From: Candidatus Poribacteria bacterium
GTDB lineage: Bacteria; Poribacteria; WGA-4E; WGA-3G
NCBI GenBank assembly: GCA_022820835.1
Contig: JAJEET010000029.1
Location: 1 to 43,097, forward strand
DNA: 43,097 nucleotides
Direction: 5' to 3'
In this document: positions 1 to 7,525 of the stretch, in pieces
How the letters are laid out: every line of letters starts with the position of its first letter
How positions within the stretch are numbered: position 1 is the first letter of the stretch
Notes under the pieces: model-generated
What the model saw: only the letters and a program-made list of their open reading frames with translations
What the model was told of the DNA's origin: nothing
Databases searched by the model: none
Made by a program: the position numbers and the translations under genes

Positions 1-360
1 GCGATGCGAAACACGGCACTCTCTGTTTTGCGATTCACTGGACATACAAAAATCACGGACGCACTCCAATATTTCGCAGCGAAACCTAAACTCGCAGTTA
101 ACATCATAAAATGAGAAACCCTACAATTGAATGACCCTGAAGCTGCTATAAACATTGCGTCGCTACGCGACTGAAAAGGGTTTTTGAAATCTTCAAGGTT
201 TGCGCGTAGAGTCCGGTTCGGTCAGGAAACCGAACCTACCGGTTCTTGGTCTGAAAGGGTTATTTTTTCTAAAAATGGAGGCATGGGGGATACATAAAAG
301 GACTATTCGCTCACCCTTGATGAACAACCGAACAGCCCTCGCTCCTGAGACACATGAAAC
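1..360. other. Intergenic region with a hairpin repeat
   Basis: I see no convincing gene here. The stretch lies downstream of the minus-strand DUF4159 gene. Its only clear structure is a REP-like hairpin near 206-240. Short reading frames across it have no recognisable similarity or good ribosome binding site. Confidence 0.6.
206..240. repeat. REP-like hairpin, GTAGG family
   Basis: GGTTCGG (215-221) pairs with CCGAACC (230-236) around an 8-nt loop, and the ends read GTAG and CTACC. Similar hairpins with a GTAGG head occur near 1996, 20060 and 28868, and the termini of the 14816-15060 element also start this way. It may act as a transcript end for the gene upstream. Confidence 0.6.
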
Positions 361-1836
361 TTACTCAAAACCCCTAACACGCGCGGCTTGGGGTGGACGT
401 GTCGGAAGTTCCTTCTCGGCTAAGCTGTGTTCAGGGATATAATCAGAATAATCGGAGATCTGACCGTGTGTTAAGGCGTACACGACGACGTTCGTCATAA
501 AACGATAGACCCCCGGTGAATAGTGCAAACTGCGTGTTGGGATACTCACTGTCTCCATCGCGCACATATAGTCACGACGGTTAACAATAACCGCCAACCT
601 ATTACCGACAGAAACACCTTCAAGGTAGGTCCGTTTCGGGGGGCGTGTGCCCCACCAGAAGATATCCATACCGATAGGCGGTCCCCCCATTCGATAGAAG
701 TTATTATAAACTTCGTGGTTGTTGGAAATCCGTTCAACTTGGTACTCAGGCATGACGTAACGCATCTGTGCCAGGAAGATACGCACCATCGCCTGTGCGG
801 GTGCGTTCACGCCGCAGTCGTCAAAGACGAGGAATCCGCCTTTTTCGACGAGATAGCGACGCAGACCAGCGGCTTCAGACGCAGTAAGACTGCCAGCCAT
901 TTTACCGGTACCGTACCGCCATCCAAGGAGTTTCCGAGAGCGGACGAGCGATGGATCATGTCCTGTCATAAAGGTGAGCGGCGTTTTGAAGAGATTGGCA
1001 TCGTTGAGTTTTACCGCTCCGCCTTCAACGTTCATATCAGTTCTGATTTTAGTGCGTTCGTTGAGCCATTGTGTCAATGCGTTGAGCGCAGAGGCATCCG
1101 CCCACCAGTCAGAAAGATCGTGCCGTACCCGTGCGAAACGGAGAACACCGCGAATATCCCTTCCTCTACCGATGACGCGTCCACCCGGCTCCCCTTTTGG
1201 CAGTGGCGGCACTTCGTTATTACCGAGTAGGATGTTCTCAACGACATCGCTGAGTGCCTCACGTGCGGCACCGACGTTTTCGACCATTGTAAGTCCGGGT
1301 GGACGTTCAAAAGCGAGTTTTACCTGTACCGAGCTGCCTACAACACGACGACTGATGTTCGCTAATCTAAGGGAAGGTGCGGTCACCACGGGGGCAGAGA
1401 ACGCTAAAGCATCGGGAGCATCCGACACTGTTAGATTTGCCTGTGTTAAGACTGTTGGTACAGGTTCGTTCGGTGTAACAACTCTCGGCACATTTGGATC
1501 AACCGGCGGCTTAACCTTGATCGTCTGTTTTGGTATTTCAAGCACCGTTCGCGGTTGGAAAACGAACTTTTCGACCAACGCAGCTGTTACACGGGGTTGC
1601 AACTGAATCTGTTCGACAGCAGTGTTTCTTGCTCGGATCGTCGGCTTAATAACAGGTTTGACGATAGGTTTCCTGACCTTAGGCCCCGGTGGCACTTTGC
1701 GTTGGAGCACTTCGACACCTACGAATTCTTGGAATCTTGGCGTTTGCGTGATTAGATAGAGACCCGTAACAAATACCACAACAAGATGAAGTCCCAAGGA
1801 AGTCATCAAGGCACCTGAGGTTCTTTTGATACGCAT
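361..1836 (-). CDS. DUF4159 domain protein with TonB-like N-terminal half
   Basis: The protein has about 491 residues. A single N-terminal membrane helix (residues ~10-32) is followed by a Pro/Lys/Val-rich stretch like the periplasmic spacer of TonB. The C-terminal ~210 residues match the DUF4159 fold (motifs FARVRHDLSDWW, FDDCGVNAPAQAM, IFWWGTRPPKR). In other bacteria DUF4159 proteins occur near ExbB/ExbD, MoxR and von Willebrand genes, but none is seen here. The second ATG (1836) is preferred: GGAGGT lies 8 nt before it, whereas the first ATG (1842) almost abuts the ribosome site. Two sigma-54-like promoters lie upstream. Function is unknown; an envelope or energy-transduction role is inference. 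Confidence 0.8.
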   Translation of the reverse strand: MRIKRTSGALMTSLGLHLVVVFVTGLYLITQTPRFQEFVGVEVLQRKVPPGPKVRKPIVKPVIKPTIRARNTAVEQIQLQPRVTAALVEKFVFQPRTVLEIPKQTIKVKPPVDPNVPRVVTPNEPVPTVLTQANLTVSDAPDALAFSAPVVTAPSLRLANISRRVVGSSVQVKLAFERPPGLTMVENVGAAREALSDVVENILLGNNEVPPLPKGEPGGRVIGRGRDIRGVLRFARVRHDLSDWWADASALNALTQWLNERTKIRTDMNVEGGAVKLNDANLFKTPLTFMTGHDPSLVRSRKLLGWRYGTGKMAGSLTASEAAGLRRYLVEKGGFLVFDDCGVNAPAQAMVRIFLAQMRYVMPEYQVERISNNHEVYNNFYRMGGPPIGMDIFWWGTRPPKRTYLEGVSVGNRLAVIVNRRDYMCAMETVSIPTRSLHYSPGVYRFMTNVVVYALTHGQISDYSDYIPEHSLAEKELPTRPPQAARVRGFE

Positions 1837-1871
1837 TGTCATTACCTCCGAAAAATAACTATTGTAGTAAT

Positions 1872-1889
1872 AGCAAATTCCGTGCCAAC
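1872..1889 (-). promoter_or_regulatory. Sigma-54-type promoter (-24/-12) for the DUF4159 gene
   Basis: The minus strand reads TTGGCACGGAATTTGCT. This matches the RpoN consensus TGGCACG-N4-TTGCW, with exactly 10 nt between GG (-24) and GC (-12). A start about 12 nt downstream (~1861) would leave a ~25-nt leader containing the GGAGGT ribosome site. Confidence 0.65.
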
Positions 1890-1947
1890 GCTAAAACGTT
1901 GAATTTGTCGGTAATATGCGGATTAACTGCACGGAAAAGGACAAACC

Positions 1948-1975
1948 CGTTTTGAACTGCACAAAAACGGGCTAT
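1948..1975. repeat. Hairpin
   Basis: CCCGTTTT pairs with AAAACGGG around the short loop GAACTGCACA, between the two sigma-54-like sites. Its purpose is unknown. Confidence 0.4.
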
Positions 1976-1995
1976 TTGGGAGGACGATGATGACG

Positions 1996-2026
1996 CGGGT
2001 GGGGTGCGGTTGAAACCCCACCTACC
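1996..2026. repeat. REP-like hairpin, GTAGG family
   Basis: GGTGGGG (1998-2004) pairs with CCCCACC (2016-2022). The minus strand begins GGTAGGTGGGG, sharing the GTAGG head seen in other hairpins of the window. Confidence 0.55.
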
Positions 2027-2031
2027 ATATA

Positions 2032-2049
2032 TGCAAGAAACCTGCCATA
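2032..2049 (-). promoter_or_regulatory. Second sigma-54-like site upstream of the DUF4159 gene
   Basis: The minus strand reads TATGGCAGGTTTCTTGCAT. GG and GC are 10 nt apart, close to TGGCAGG-N4-TTGCA. It lies about 160 nt upstream of the first site, with a hairpin repeat between, and could be a tandem promoter or a chance match. Confidence 0.4.
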
Positions 2050-2081
2050 AGAATGGAAAAATCGTGAATGGGAGGTTGCGA

Positions 2082-3254
2082 CTATCCTCTATATAAGGTC
2101 CGCATCTGTTGGATGACTTTGGGCAACTTGGTAATCACTGCGTCGATCTCCGCTTCGGTTGTATTTCTACCCAAGGAGAAACGGACGGTGCCTTGTGCTA
2201 AGCGCGGCGGTAGACCGAGTGCAGCGAGCACATGCGACGGTTCCATAGAACCAGAGGTACACGCAGAACCGGTCGAGACACAGATACCCTCCATATCCAA
2301 TCGTAAGATGAGACTTTCACCCTCCACGTTTTCAAAAGAGACGTTAAGGGTCCCCGGGGCACAGTGTTCGGGATGTCCGTTGTAGTGCAGGCGATCAATA
2401 TGTGCATCTAATCCTTCACGGAGTCGGTCTGTCAAAGTGTTAAGATGCTCGGCATAAGACTCCTGTTCCTGTTTCGCAAGTTCGGCGGCGATGCCAAATC
2501 CGACAATAGCGGGAACGTTTTCGGAGCCAGCACGGCGATTGCGTTCATGCGCGCCCCCGTGGACAAGGTTCGCCAACCGAGTGCCTCGGCGAATGTAGAG
2601 GACACCGATACCTTTCGGCGCGTAAATCTTATGTCCGGAAAGCGAGAGCAGGTTCACACCGAGTTCCTGAACGTCAATTTCCAATTTACCAATCGACTGC
2701 ACAGCATCCGTGTGGAAAGGGATCTCGTGTTCCTGTGCAGTTTCACAGATCTCCGCAAGCGGTTGGATCGTGCCGTTCTCGTTGTTGACGTGCATGATGG
2801 AGATTAATACCGTTGTGTCACGGATTGCATCACGGAGTTGTTCAACGCTAACGCGTCCGTACCTATCCACCGGAAGATAGGTCACCTCAAAACCGCGTTG
2901 CTCCAGATAATGACAAGTATGCAAAACGGCGTGATGCTCCACAGATGAGGTGATGATATGGTTACCCTCGCCGCGGCTCTTTTGCAGTTCGGTTAGTCCT
3001 TTGATAGCGTGGTTATCCGCCTCGGTACCGCTTCCCGTGAAGACGATTTCGCTGGGACTTTTGGCCCCGATGAGCGCTGCAACTTGCTCGCGTGCGGTGT
3101 CGATGGCGGTGCGTGCTTCGCGCCCATAGGCGTGGATGCTGGAGCCGTTGCCGAACGCCTCGGTGAGATACGGCATCATGGCATCTCGGACTTCGGGACG
3201 CAGTGGTGTCGTGGCGTTGTAGTCAAGATAGATACGTTGCATGTTTTTATCCAT
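2082..3254 (-). CDS. nifS: Cysteine desulfurase, NifS/IscS family
   Basis: This PLP enzyme removes sulfur from L-cysteine, giving alanine and an enzyme persulfide for Fe-S cluster and tRNA thiolation. The start reads MDKNMQRIYLDYNATTPL, typical of the family. Visible motifs are the PLP lysine in LSGHKIYAPKG (about residue 205), the cofactor region SSVEHHA, and the catalytic cysteine loop STGSACTSGS (about 325-330) of group I enzymes. Length (~390 residues) is normal. An in-frame TTG extension to 3305 exists, but the conserved N-terminus favours the ATG at 3254 (or 3242). There is no isc/suf/nif partner next to it, so the recipient of the sulfur is unknown. Confidence 0.93.
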   Translation of the reverse strand: MDKNMQRIYLDYNATTPLRPEVRDAMMPYLTEAFGNGSSIHAYGREARTAIDTAREQVAALIGAKSPSEIVFTGSGTEADNHAIKGLTELQKSRGEGNHIITSSVEHHAVLHTCHYLEQRGFEVTYLPVDRYGRVSVEQLRDAIRDTTVLISIMHVNNENGTIQPLAEICETAQEHEIPFHTDAVQSIGKLEIDVQELGVNLLSLSGHKIYAPKGIGVLYIRRGTRLANLVHGGAHERNRRAGSENVPAIVGFGIAAELAKQEQESYAEHLNTLTDRLREGLDAHIDRLHYNGHPEHCAPGTLNVSFENVEGESLILRLDMEGICVSTGSACTSGSMEPSHVLAALGLPPRLAQGTVRFSLGRNTTEAEIDAVITKLPKVIQQMRTLYRG

Positions 3255-3347
3255 TAGGTTCGGGCTATATGAAGTGGACTCCCTAACAACTATAACATCT
3301 TTCAAGATTCCATATCATCTCAGTTATAGCAACATCGATAAAACAGA

Positions 3348-4691
3348 TTACTCATAAGTTCGATGATTCCAAAAAGTTATTCGGTTCGGGTTAATCTTAA
3401 TATCCGGTACGGATTGACTTCCGCGGAGCTGCCCGTTGGCATCTAAGAAGGAGAGGTTGAGTGTATGTGTGCCTGCGGGGAGCGGCATCCGCACCATAAA
3501 AATCTGGTTCGGAAGTGTCCGCCAAGAACGCGTGTCTGCTTGTTCTGACACAACACCAACGAGATTCGTAAGGATGCCTAAAGCTTCGTTTTTCTTGTTT
3601 GCCTGTCGGAAAATCAGGTATTTTCCGACACCCCGAAGTAACGTTCGGAAAAGGATGATAGGACGTTCTTTATTAAAGGTTTCAATTGCGATGTTTTCTA
3701 CATCTTCGACAAGCACACCACCGGTCTCTTGATTGCCGTCTACTGCGACACGGATCCCTGAAAAGCGCGGACGGTGAGAGCCAATCGTCGGCATCGCGAC
3801 ACGTAGAAGATATTCCAACTTCACCTCTTCATAGACGGCTCCCTCGCGTGTGATCAGTGTCGGTACGAACTTTTCAGCGTCGTCCACCTTGTCTGTTTTA
3901 AGGATAGGGAACATCAAAGCCGTTTCCGTCTTCGGTGGAACGTAGCCACTTTCGTAAAAGAGGATCAACTCGCCGTAGTTCTCTAGGTGTTCAGGTGGTT
4001 CTCCATATTGGTCTCGGTAACGTTCAAATTCATCCGTAAAACCGAGTCTGCGTGTTAATTGGAGGAGCGCGTGTCCGATATCCTCTGGTGTACCCACACC
4101 GGTTTTCTCTGCAGCGTTTTTATAGTACTCAGCTGCCTGTTTGTAAGAGATCAAGGCATCGTTCCACTCCCCCGCTGCTTCAAATAACACACCTGAAAAA
4201 TGTGCGAGGAACGCGGCTCCGAAGAAATCGTACTTCTCATTTTCACCCTTAAAGTAGTTGATTAGAGCCGTGGCACGGCGGCATTCTATCAATGCGCCCT
4301 CTAATTGATTTAGGTAGACGTAGTTGAGGGCGCGATAATAGTGGCTTAATAGCCGTTCATATTGAGTGCCAGAATAGGGGCGTAATTTGTCGGAGGTGAC
4401 CAAGGAACCTAACTCTTTTGAAACACTTTTAGTATAACGGTCCTCTGCGATATCTCCGGCTATATCAAACGCCTTACTGCTTTCCTCAAAACGGTTGGCG
4501 TAATGGGCGACCAATCCTAATTCAAACTGATGCGGGATATCAGGCTTTTTGGGTGCATGTTTCTGAAGATAGGTGTAGGCATCTTCTGGTTTACCCCTAT
4601 CTAATGGTTCTATAACTTCTTGAAACTTATAGCCGGCACACCCTACCATTAAAAAAGAGATAATAAGCAGAAACGGGAGTGTTTTGATCAT
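3348..4691 (-). CDS. COG3014-like lipoprotein, helical-repeat
   Basis: A lipoprotein signal peptide ends in the lipobox LMVGC (Cys18). The next ~200 residues are helical and TPR-like (FELGLVAHYANRFEESSKAFDIA; AALINYFKGENEKYDFFGAAFLAHFSGVLFEAAGEW patterns in outline). A beta-rich C-terminal part includes a long conserved EEVKLEYLLRVAMPTI region. This layout matches the uncharacterised COG3014 lipoprotein family, which often neighbours LpoB-type genes as it does here. The ATG at 4691 is chosen because GGAG lies 5 nt upstream and the lipobox follows; upstream in-frame codons have neither. The next gene in the transcript's upstream direction is LpoB-like (75 nt away), suggesting one operon. Role in the envelope is inferred. 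Confidence 0.78.
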   Translation of the reverse strand: MIKTLPFLLIISFLMVGCAGYKFQEVIEPLDRGKPEDAYTYLQKHAPKKPDIPHQFELGLVAHYANRFEESSKAFDIAGDIAEDRYTKSVSKELGSLVTSDKLRPYSGTQYERLLSHYYRALNYVYLNQLEGALIECRRATALINYFKGENEKYDFFGAAFLAHFSGVLFEAAGEWNDALISYKQAAEYYKNAAEKTGVGTPEDIGHALLQLTRRLGFTDEFERYRDQYGEPPEHLENYGELILFYESGYVPPKTETALMFPILKTDKVDDAEKFVPTLITREGAVYEEVKLEYLLRVAMPTIGSHRPRFSGIRVAVDGNQETGGVLVEDVENIAIETFNKERPIILFRTLLRGVGKYLIFRQANKKNEALGILTNLVGVVSEQADTRSWRTLPNQIFMVRMPLPAGTHTLNLSFLDANGQLRGSQSVPDIKINPNRITFWNHRTYE

Positions 4692-4765
4692 TTGACTCCG
4701 TAGATTTGAATAAATAGGAGTGGGCAGGTACAAAGACCTGCCCAAACAGACGCGTCGCGAACGAT

Positions 4766-5401
4766 CTACATTTTAAACTTGCCGCGTCCGATAAACTTCT
4801 TGATTTTTTTCTGACCGATCCAAACCTTCTCGTTGGTTTCGATGTTCGTCAGCGTAAGATTCGTTTGATAGAAGACGACCTGATCGCCGCCCTCTCTGTC
4901 TTCAATGGTATTTATTTCGCCGGTCATCATATAATCGGCACCGTGTTCTTGTCCCATCCGTTTAACGGTCTCAAGCGAAGCGAATTCCGACTGATCTGCA
5001 CGTTCTTCGCGAATCTCACCCCGTTCACTTGAACTGGCAACAGGTCGGACTTTCCCGGAATTGATAAAGGCTTGTTCAATATCGAAGATAAAGGTACCGA
5101 CAGCGATATGCTCCATGCTCTTATTACGGATGCCACCGACAATGACAGCAGGTTTACCACCGGTACTGATCCCGTGGTTGTTGATCCAGGGGTGGTTCAA
5201 ACAATCGCCAATAATCTCATCTGCTACCATCCGCGAATCTGTATCGTTCCAGCGTCCGGACAAGTCAATCGTAGTATCGGGATCAACACGGGTGACCTGT
5301 TTTGAAGCACTGCAACCGCTCAAGGCTATTATTCCGACGAGGAAGGTGTAAATTGTAAGTCTATACAAGATGGGTTTAGGAACTGTCAAAATTTTGTCCA
5401 T
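4766..5401 (-). CDS. LpoB-like penicillin-binding-protein activator lipoprotein
   Basis: A signal peptide with lipobox ALSGC (Cys30) precedes a PF13036/COG3417-type domain. Motifs visible are DLSGRWNDTDSRMVADEII, a buried strand KPAVIVGGIRNKS, and HGADYMMTGEINTI followed by NLTLTNIETNEKVW. In Enterobacteria LpoB is an outer-membrane lipoprotein that activates the peptidoglycan synthase PBP1b. Here the family assignment is good, but the partner synthase is not in view. GGAG sits 9 nt before the ATG. It is followed on the same strand by the COG3014-like lipoprotein, an association known in other phyla. Confidence 0.82.
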   Translation of the reverse strand: MDKILTVPKPILYRLTIYTFLVGIIALSGCSASKQVTRVDPDTTIDLSGRWNDTDSRMVADEIIGDCLNHPWINNHGISTGGKPAVIVGGIRNKSMEHIAVGTFIFDIEQAFINSGKVRPVASSSERGEIREERADQSEFASLETVKRMGQEHGADYMMTGEINTIEDREGGDQVVFYQTNLTLTNIETNEKVWIGQKKIKKFIGRGKFKM

Positions 5402-5420
5402 CGGGTAGGCTCCTTTTTTA

Positions 5421-5535
5421 TAGTTATCAGTTATCGGTTGTCAGTTATCAGTTAAAGAGGTTTTTTGTGGCAGTAACAGGAAACGTCCCGACGCAATGTC
5501 TTAACCGAAAACCGAAGACTGACAACTGATAACTC
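5421..5535. repeat. GTTATCAG/CTGATAAC inverted-repeat tract
   Basis: The left part holds two GTTATCAG units around GGTTGTCAGTTATC. The right part holds TGACAACTGATAAC (5520-5533), its approximate reverse complement. The arms could form a long stem between thrS and the LpoB-like gene, serving as attenuator or terminator. Simple repeats of this type are common as dispersed elements. Confidence 0.5.
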
Positions 5536-5539
5536 ACTG

Positions 5540-7327
5540 TTAGAAATCTAAATCGGCTTCTTGAACAAGTTTATCGACGAAGGTATCGAGTGCCATCGCG
5601 CCAATGTCGCCTTCATCTCGACTTCTGACACTGACGGTACGACTCTCCTCCTCACGTCCACCAATAATTAACATATACGGGACACGTTGCAATCGGGCTT
5701 GGCGAATCTTCGCACCGATCTTGTCGTCGCTGTTATCTAACGTAACGCGACACCCTTTTTGCAACAGAAGTTGTTCCACCTCTCGACCGTAGTCAACGAA
5801 GCGTTGGCTAATCGTCATCACAACGCACTGCACGGGAGAGAACCATGTCGGGAAGGCACCGGCATAATGCTCAATCAGCATCGCAATGAAGCGTTCAAAG
5901 CTGCCCAAAATTGCACGATGAATCACCACAGGCCGCTTTTCAGACCCGTCGGGCGCGACATAGATCAGATCAAATCGTTCAGGCAACTGGAAATCGAGTT
6001 GCACGGTGGCACATTGCACATCGCGGTTAAGCGAATCTCGGATTTGAAAATCGAGTTTAGGACCGTAGAACGCCGCCTCGCCGGGATCAACACTATATTC
6101 AATCTGATTGTTTTTCAACACATCCTCAAGTATCACTTCTGCGCGATTCCAAACCTCCACATCGCCCATAAATTTCTCTGGGTTGCGTGTGCTCAAATCG
6201 CATCGGAAAGGTAAATCAAAGGTGCCATAAATCCGCTGGAAGAGTCCAAGGATCCGCTCATATTCCTCGGCGATCTGATCCTCTGTAACGAAGTTGTGTG
6301 CGTCATCTTGGCACAACTGACGCACCCGCGACAAACCGGTTAACGTCCCCGTTGATTCGTTACGATGCAGTACCCCTTGGTCATACAGACGATAGGGTAG
6401 GTCTCGGTAACTATGGCGCGTGCTTTTATAAATGAGCATGTGTGCGGGACAGTTCATCGGCTTGAGTGCACTTTCCGTTTCGCCATCTTCGTCTTCAATC
6501 ATGAACATATCGTCCTTGAAGTGTTCCCAATGCCCTGAGGTTTCCCAGAGGCTGCTGTCATAGATGAGGGGTGTCCGTACCTCCTGATAGCCTTCGCTGA
6601 GGTAGAGTTTCCGTACCTTTTCAGACAAAAGGTTATAGATGAACGCGCCTTTCGGAAGCCAAAACGGACTCCCCGGCGATTCGGGGTGCATCTGAAAGAG
6701 TTCCAGTTCGCGTCCGAGTTTTCGATGGTCCCGCTTGGCGGCTTCTTCGCGTTGTGTCAAGTATGCCTGAAGGTCGGCTTTGGTCTCCCATGCGGTGCCG
6801 TAAATTCGTTGCAACTGCTCGCGATTGCTATCACCGCGCCAATAGGCTCCAGAAACGCGGAGCAGTTTGAAATATCGGCATTCGCTTGTTTTTTCGACGT
6901 GCGGTCCCTTACAAAGGTCCGTGAAATCACCGTTGTGATAGATAGATACACCTTCGTCAGCGACACCTTCATCGCTTGCGCTGACTTCTCGGTCAGAGAT
7001 CCCATCGATTAATTCGAGTTTGAATTTTTGATCTCGTTCGCCGAACCATTGACGGGCATCGTCGTAGGTCCAGGTCTCCTGTTCAAAAGGCACATTCGCT
7101 TTAATCATCGCCTTCATGTGCTTTTCGATCTCAGGGAAATCGTCGGGTGTAAGTGGACGTGGCACCTCCATATCGTAATAGAACTCGTTTTCAATCGGTG
7201 GCCCGATTGCGAGTTTAACGGTACGTTCGCCATCTGGAAAGAGTTGTTGTACTGCATACGCCATAATATGCGCGGTCGAATGACGTAGGCGTTGTAAATA
7301 ATCTTCAGGTTGATTGGGTTCACGCAT
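5540..7327 (-). CDS. thrS: Threonyl-tRNA synthetase without N-terminal TGS domain
   Basis: This class II synthetase charges tRNA-Thr with threonine. The editing domain begins at once, with zinc-like HSTAH (H16, H20). The second-additional-domain motif follows. The catalytic core has MNCPAHMLIYKS (zinc Cys), the motif-2 loop HRNESTGTLTGLSRVRQLCQDDAH and the motif-3 region HRAILGSFERFIAMLIEHY. The C-terminus is a HGTP anticodon-binding domain (VMTISQRFVDYGREVEQLL). At 595 residues it lacks the ~60-residue TGS domain of E. coli ThrRS. An in-frame TAA lies just upstream of the ATG, so the domain is truly absent from this frame. Editing and catalysis should be intact. Confidence 0.96.
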   Translation of the reverse strand: MREPNQPEDYLQRLRHSTAHIMAYAVQQLFPDGERTVKLAIGPPIENEFYYDMEVPRPLTPDDFPEIEKHMKAMIKANVPFEQETWTYDDARQWFGERDQKFKLELIDGISDREVSASDEGVADEGVSIYHNGDFTDLCKGPHVEKTSECRYFKLLRVSGAYWRGDSNREQLQRIYGTAWETKADLQAYLTQREEAAKRDHRKLGRELELFQMHPESPGSPFWLPKGAFIYNLLSEKVRKLYLSEGYQEVRTPLIYDSSLWETSGHWEHFKDDMFMIEDEDGETESALKPMNCPAHMLIYKSTRHSYRDLPYRLYDQGVLHRNESTGTLTGLSRVRQLCQDDAHNFVTEDQIAEEYERILGLFQRIYGTFDLPFRCDLSTRNPEKFMGDVEVWNRAEVILEDVLKNNQIEYSVDPGEAAFYGPKLDFQIRDSLNRDVQCATVQLDFQLPERFDLIYVAPDGSEKRPVVIHRAILGSFERFIAMLIEHYAGAFPTWFSPVQCVVMTISQRFVDYGREVEQLLLQKGCRVTLDNSDDKIGAKIRQARLQRVPYMLIIGGREEESRTVSVRSRDEGDIGAMALDTFVDKLVQEADLDF

Positions 7328-7393
7328 TGCGGTTTACTCTCATATATCGTGTAGGTTTCAAAATTGGTCTTAAGTGACTTAACGTCTTTTTTC

Positions 7394-7430
7394 GTACACC
7401 GTTTACGAAATAATTGTACACCATATACGA
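7394..7430. promoter_or_regulatory. Paired direct repeats upstream of thrS (possible operator)
   Basis: GTACACCGTTTACGA (7394-7408) and GTACACCATATACGA (7416-7430) agree at 12 of 15 positions. They are offset by 22 bp, about two helical turns, and lie 67-103 nt upstream of the thrS start. This spacing suits a dimeric regulator, but no known operator is recognised. Confidence 0.35.
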
Positions 7431-7525
7431 ATGGAAATGCCAATAAAAAAATATGTGAGGTCAAACCGCTTAATTTTTGAAGGGTCTCATTGGGTTGATG
7501 GTGGGCTCTGGTCTAAAGGACTTCG

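Noticed and set aside
895..912. Another GG-N10-GC match on the minus strand
   Set aside because: It lies within the DUF4159 coding region and matches the -12 element poorly.
523..1230. A long plus-strand reading frame opposite the DUF4159 gene
   Set aside because: It is antisense to a gene with recognisable motifs and has no similarity or ribosome site of its own.
974..1606. A second plus-strand reading frame of 210 codons
   Set aside because: Ser/Thr-rich mirror of the minus-strand gene; no independent support.
5759..6214. Plus-strand frame of 151 codons across thrS
   Set aside because: Antisense to the ThrRS catalytic domain.
7114..7464. Minus-strand frame overlapping the start of thrS, tested as a possible missing TGS domain
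   Set aside because: The translation has no TGS features and is out of frame with thrS; an in-frame stop precedes the thrS ATG.
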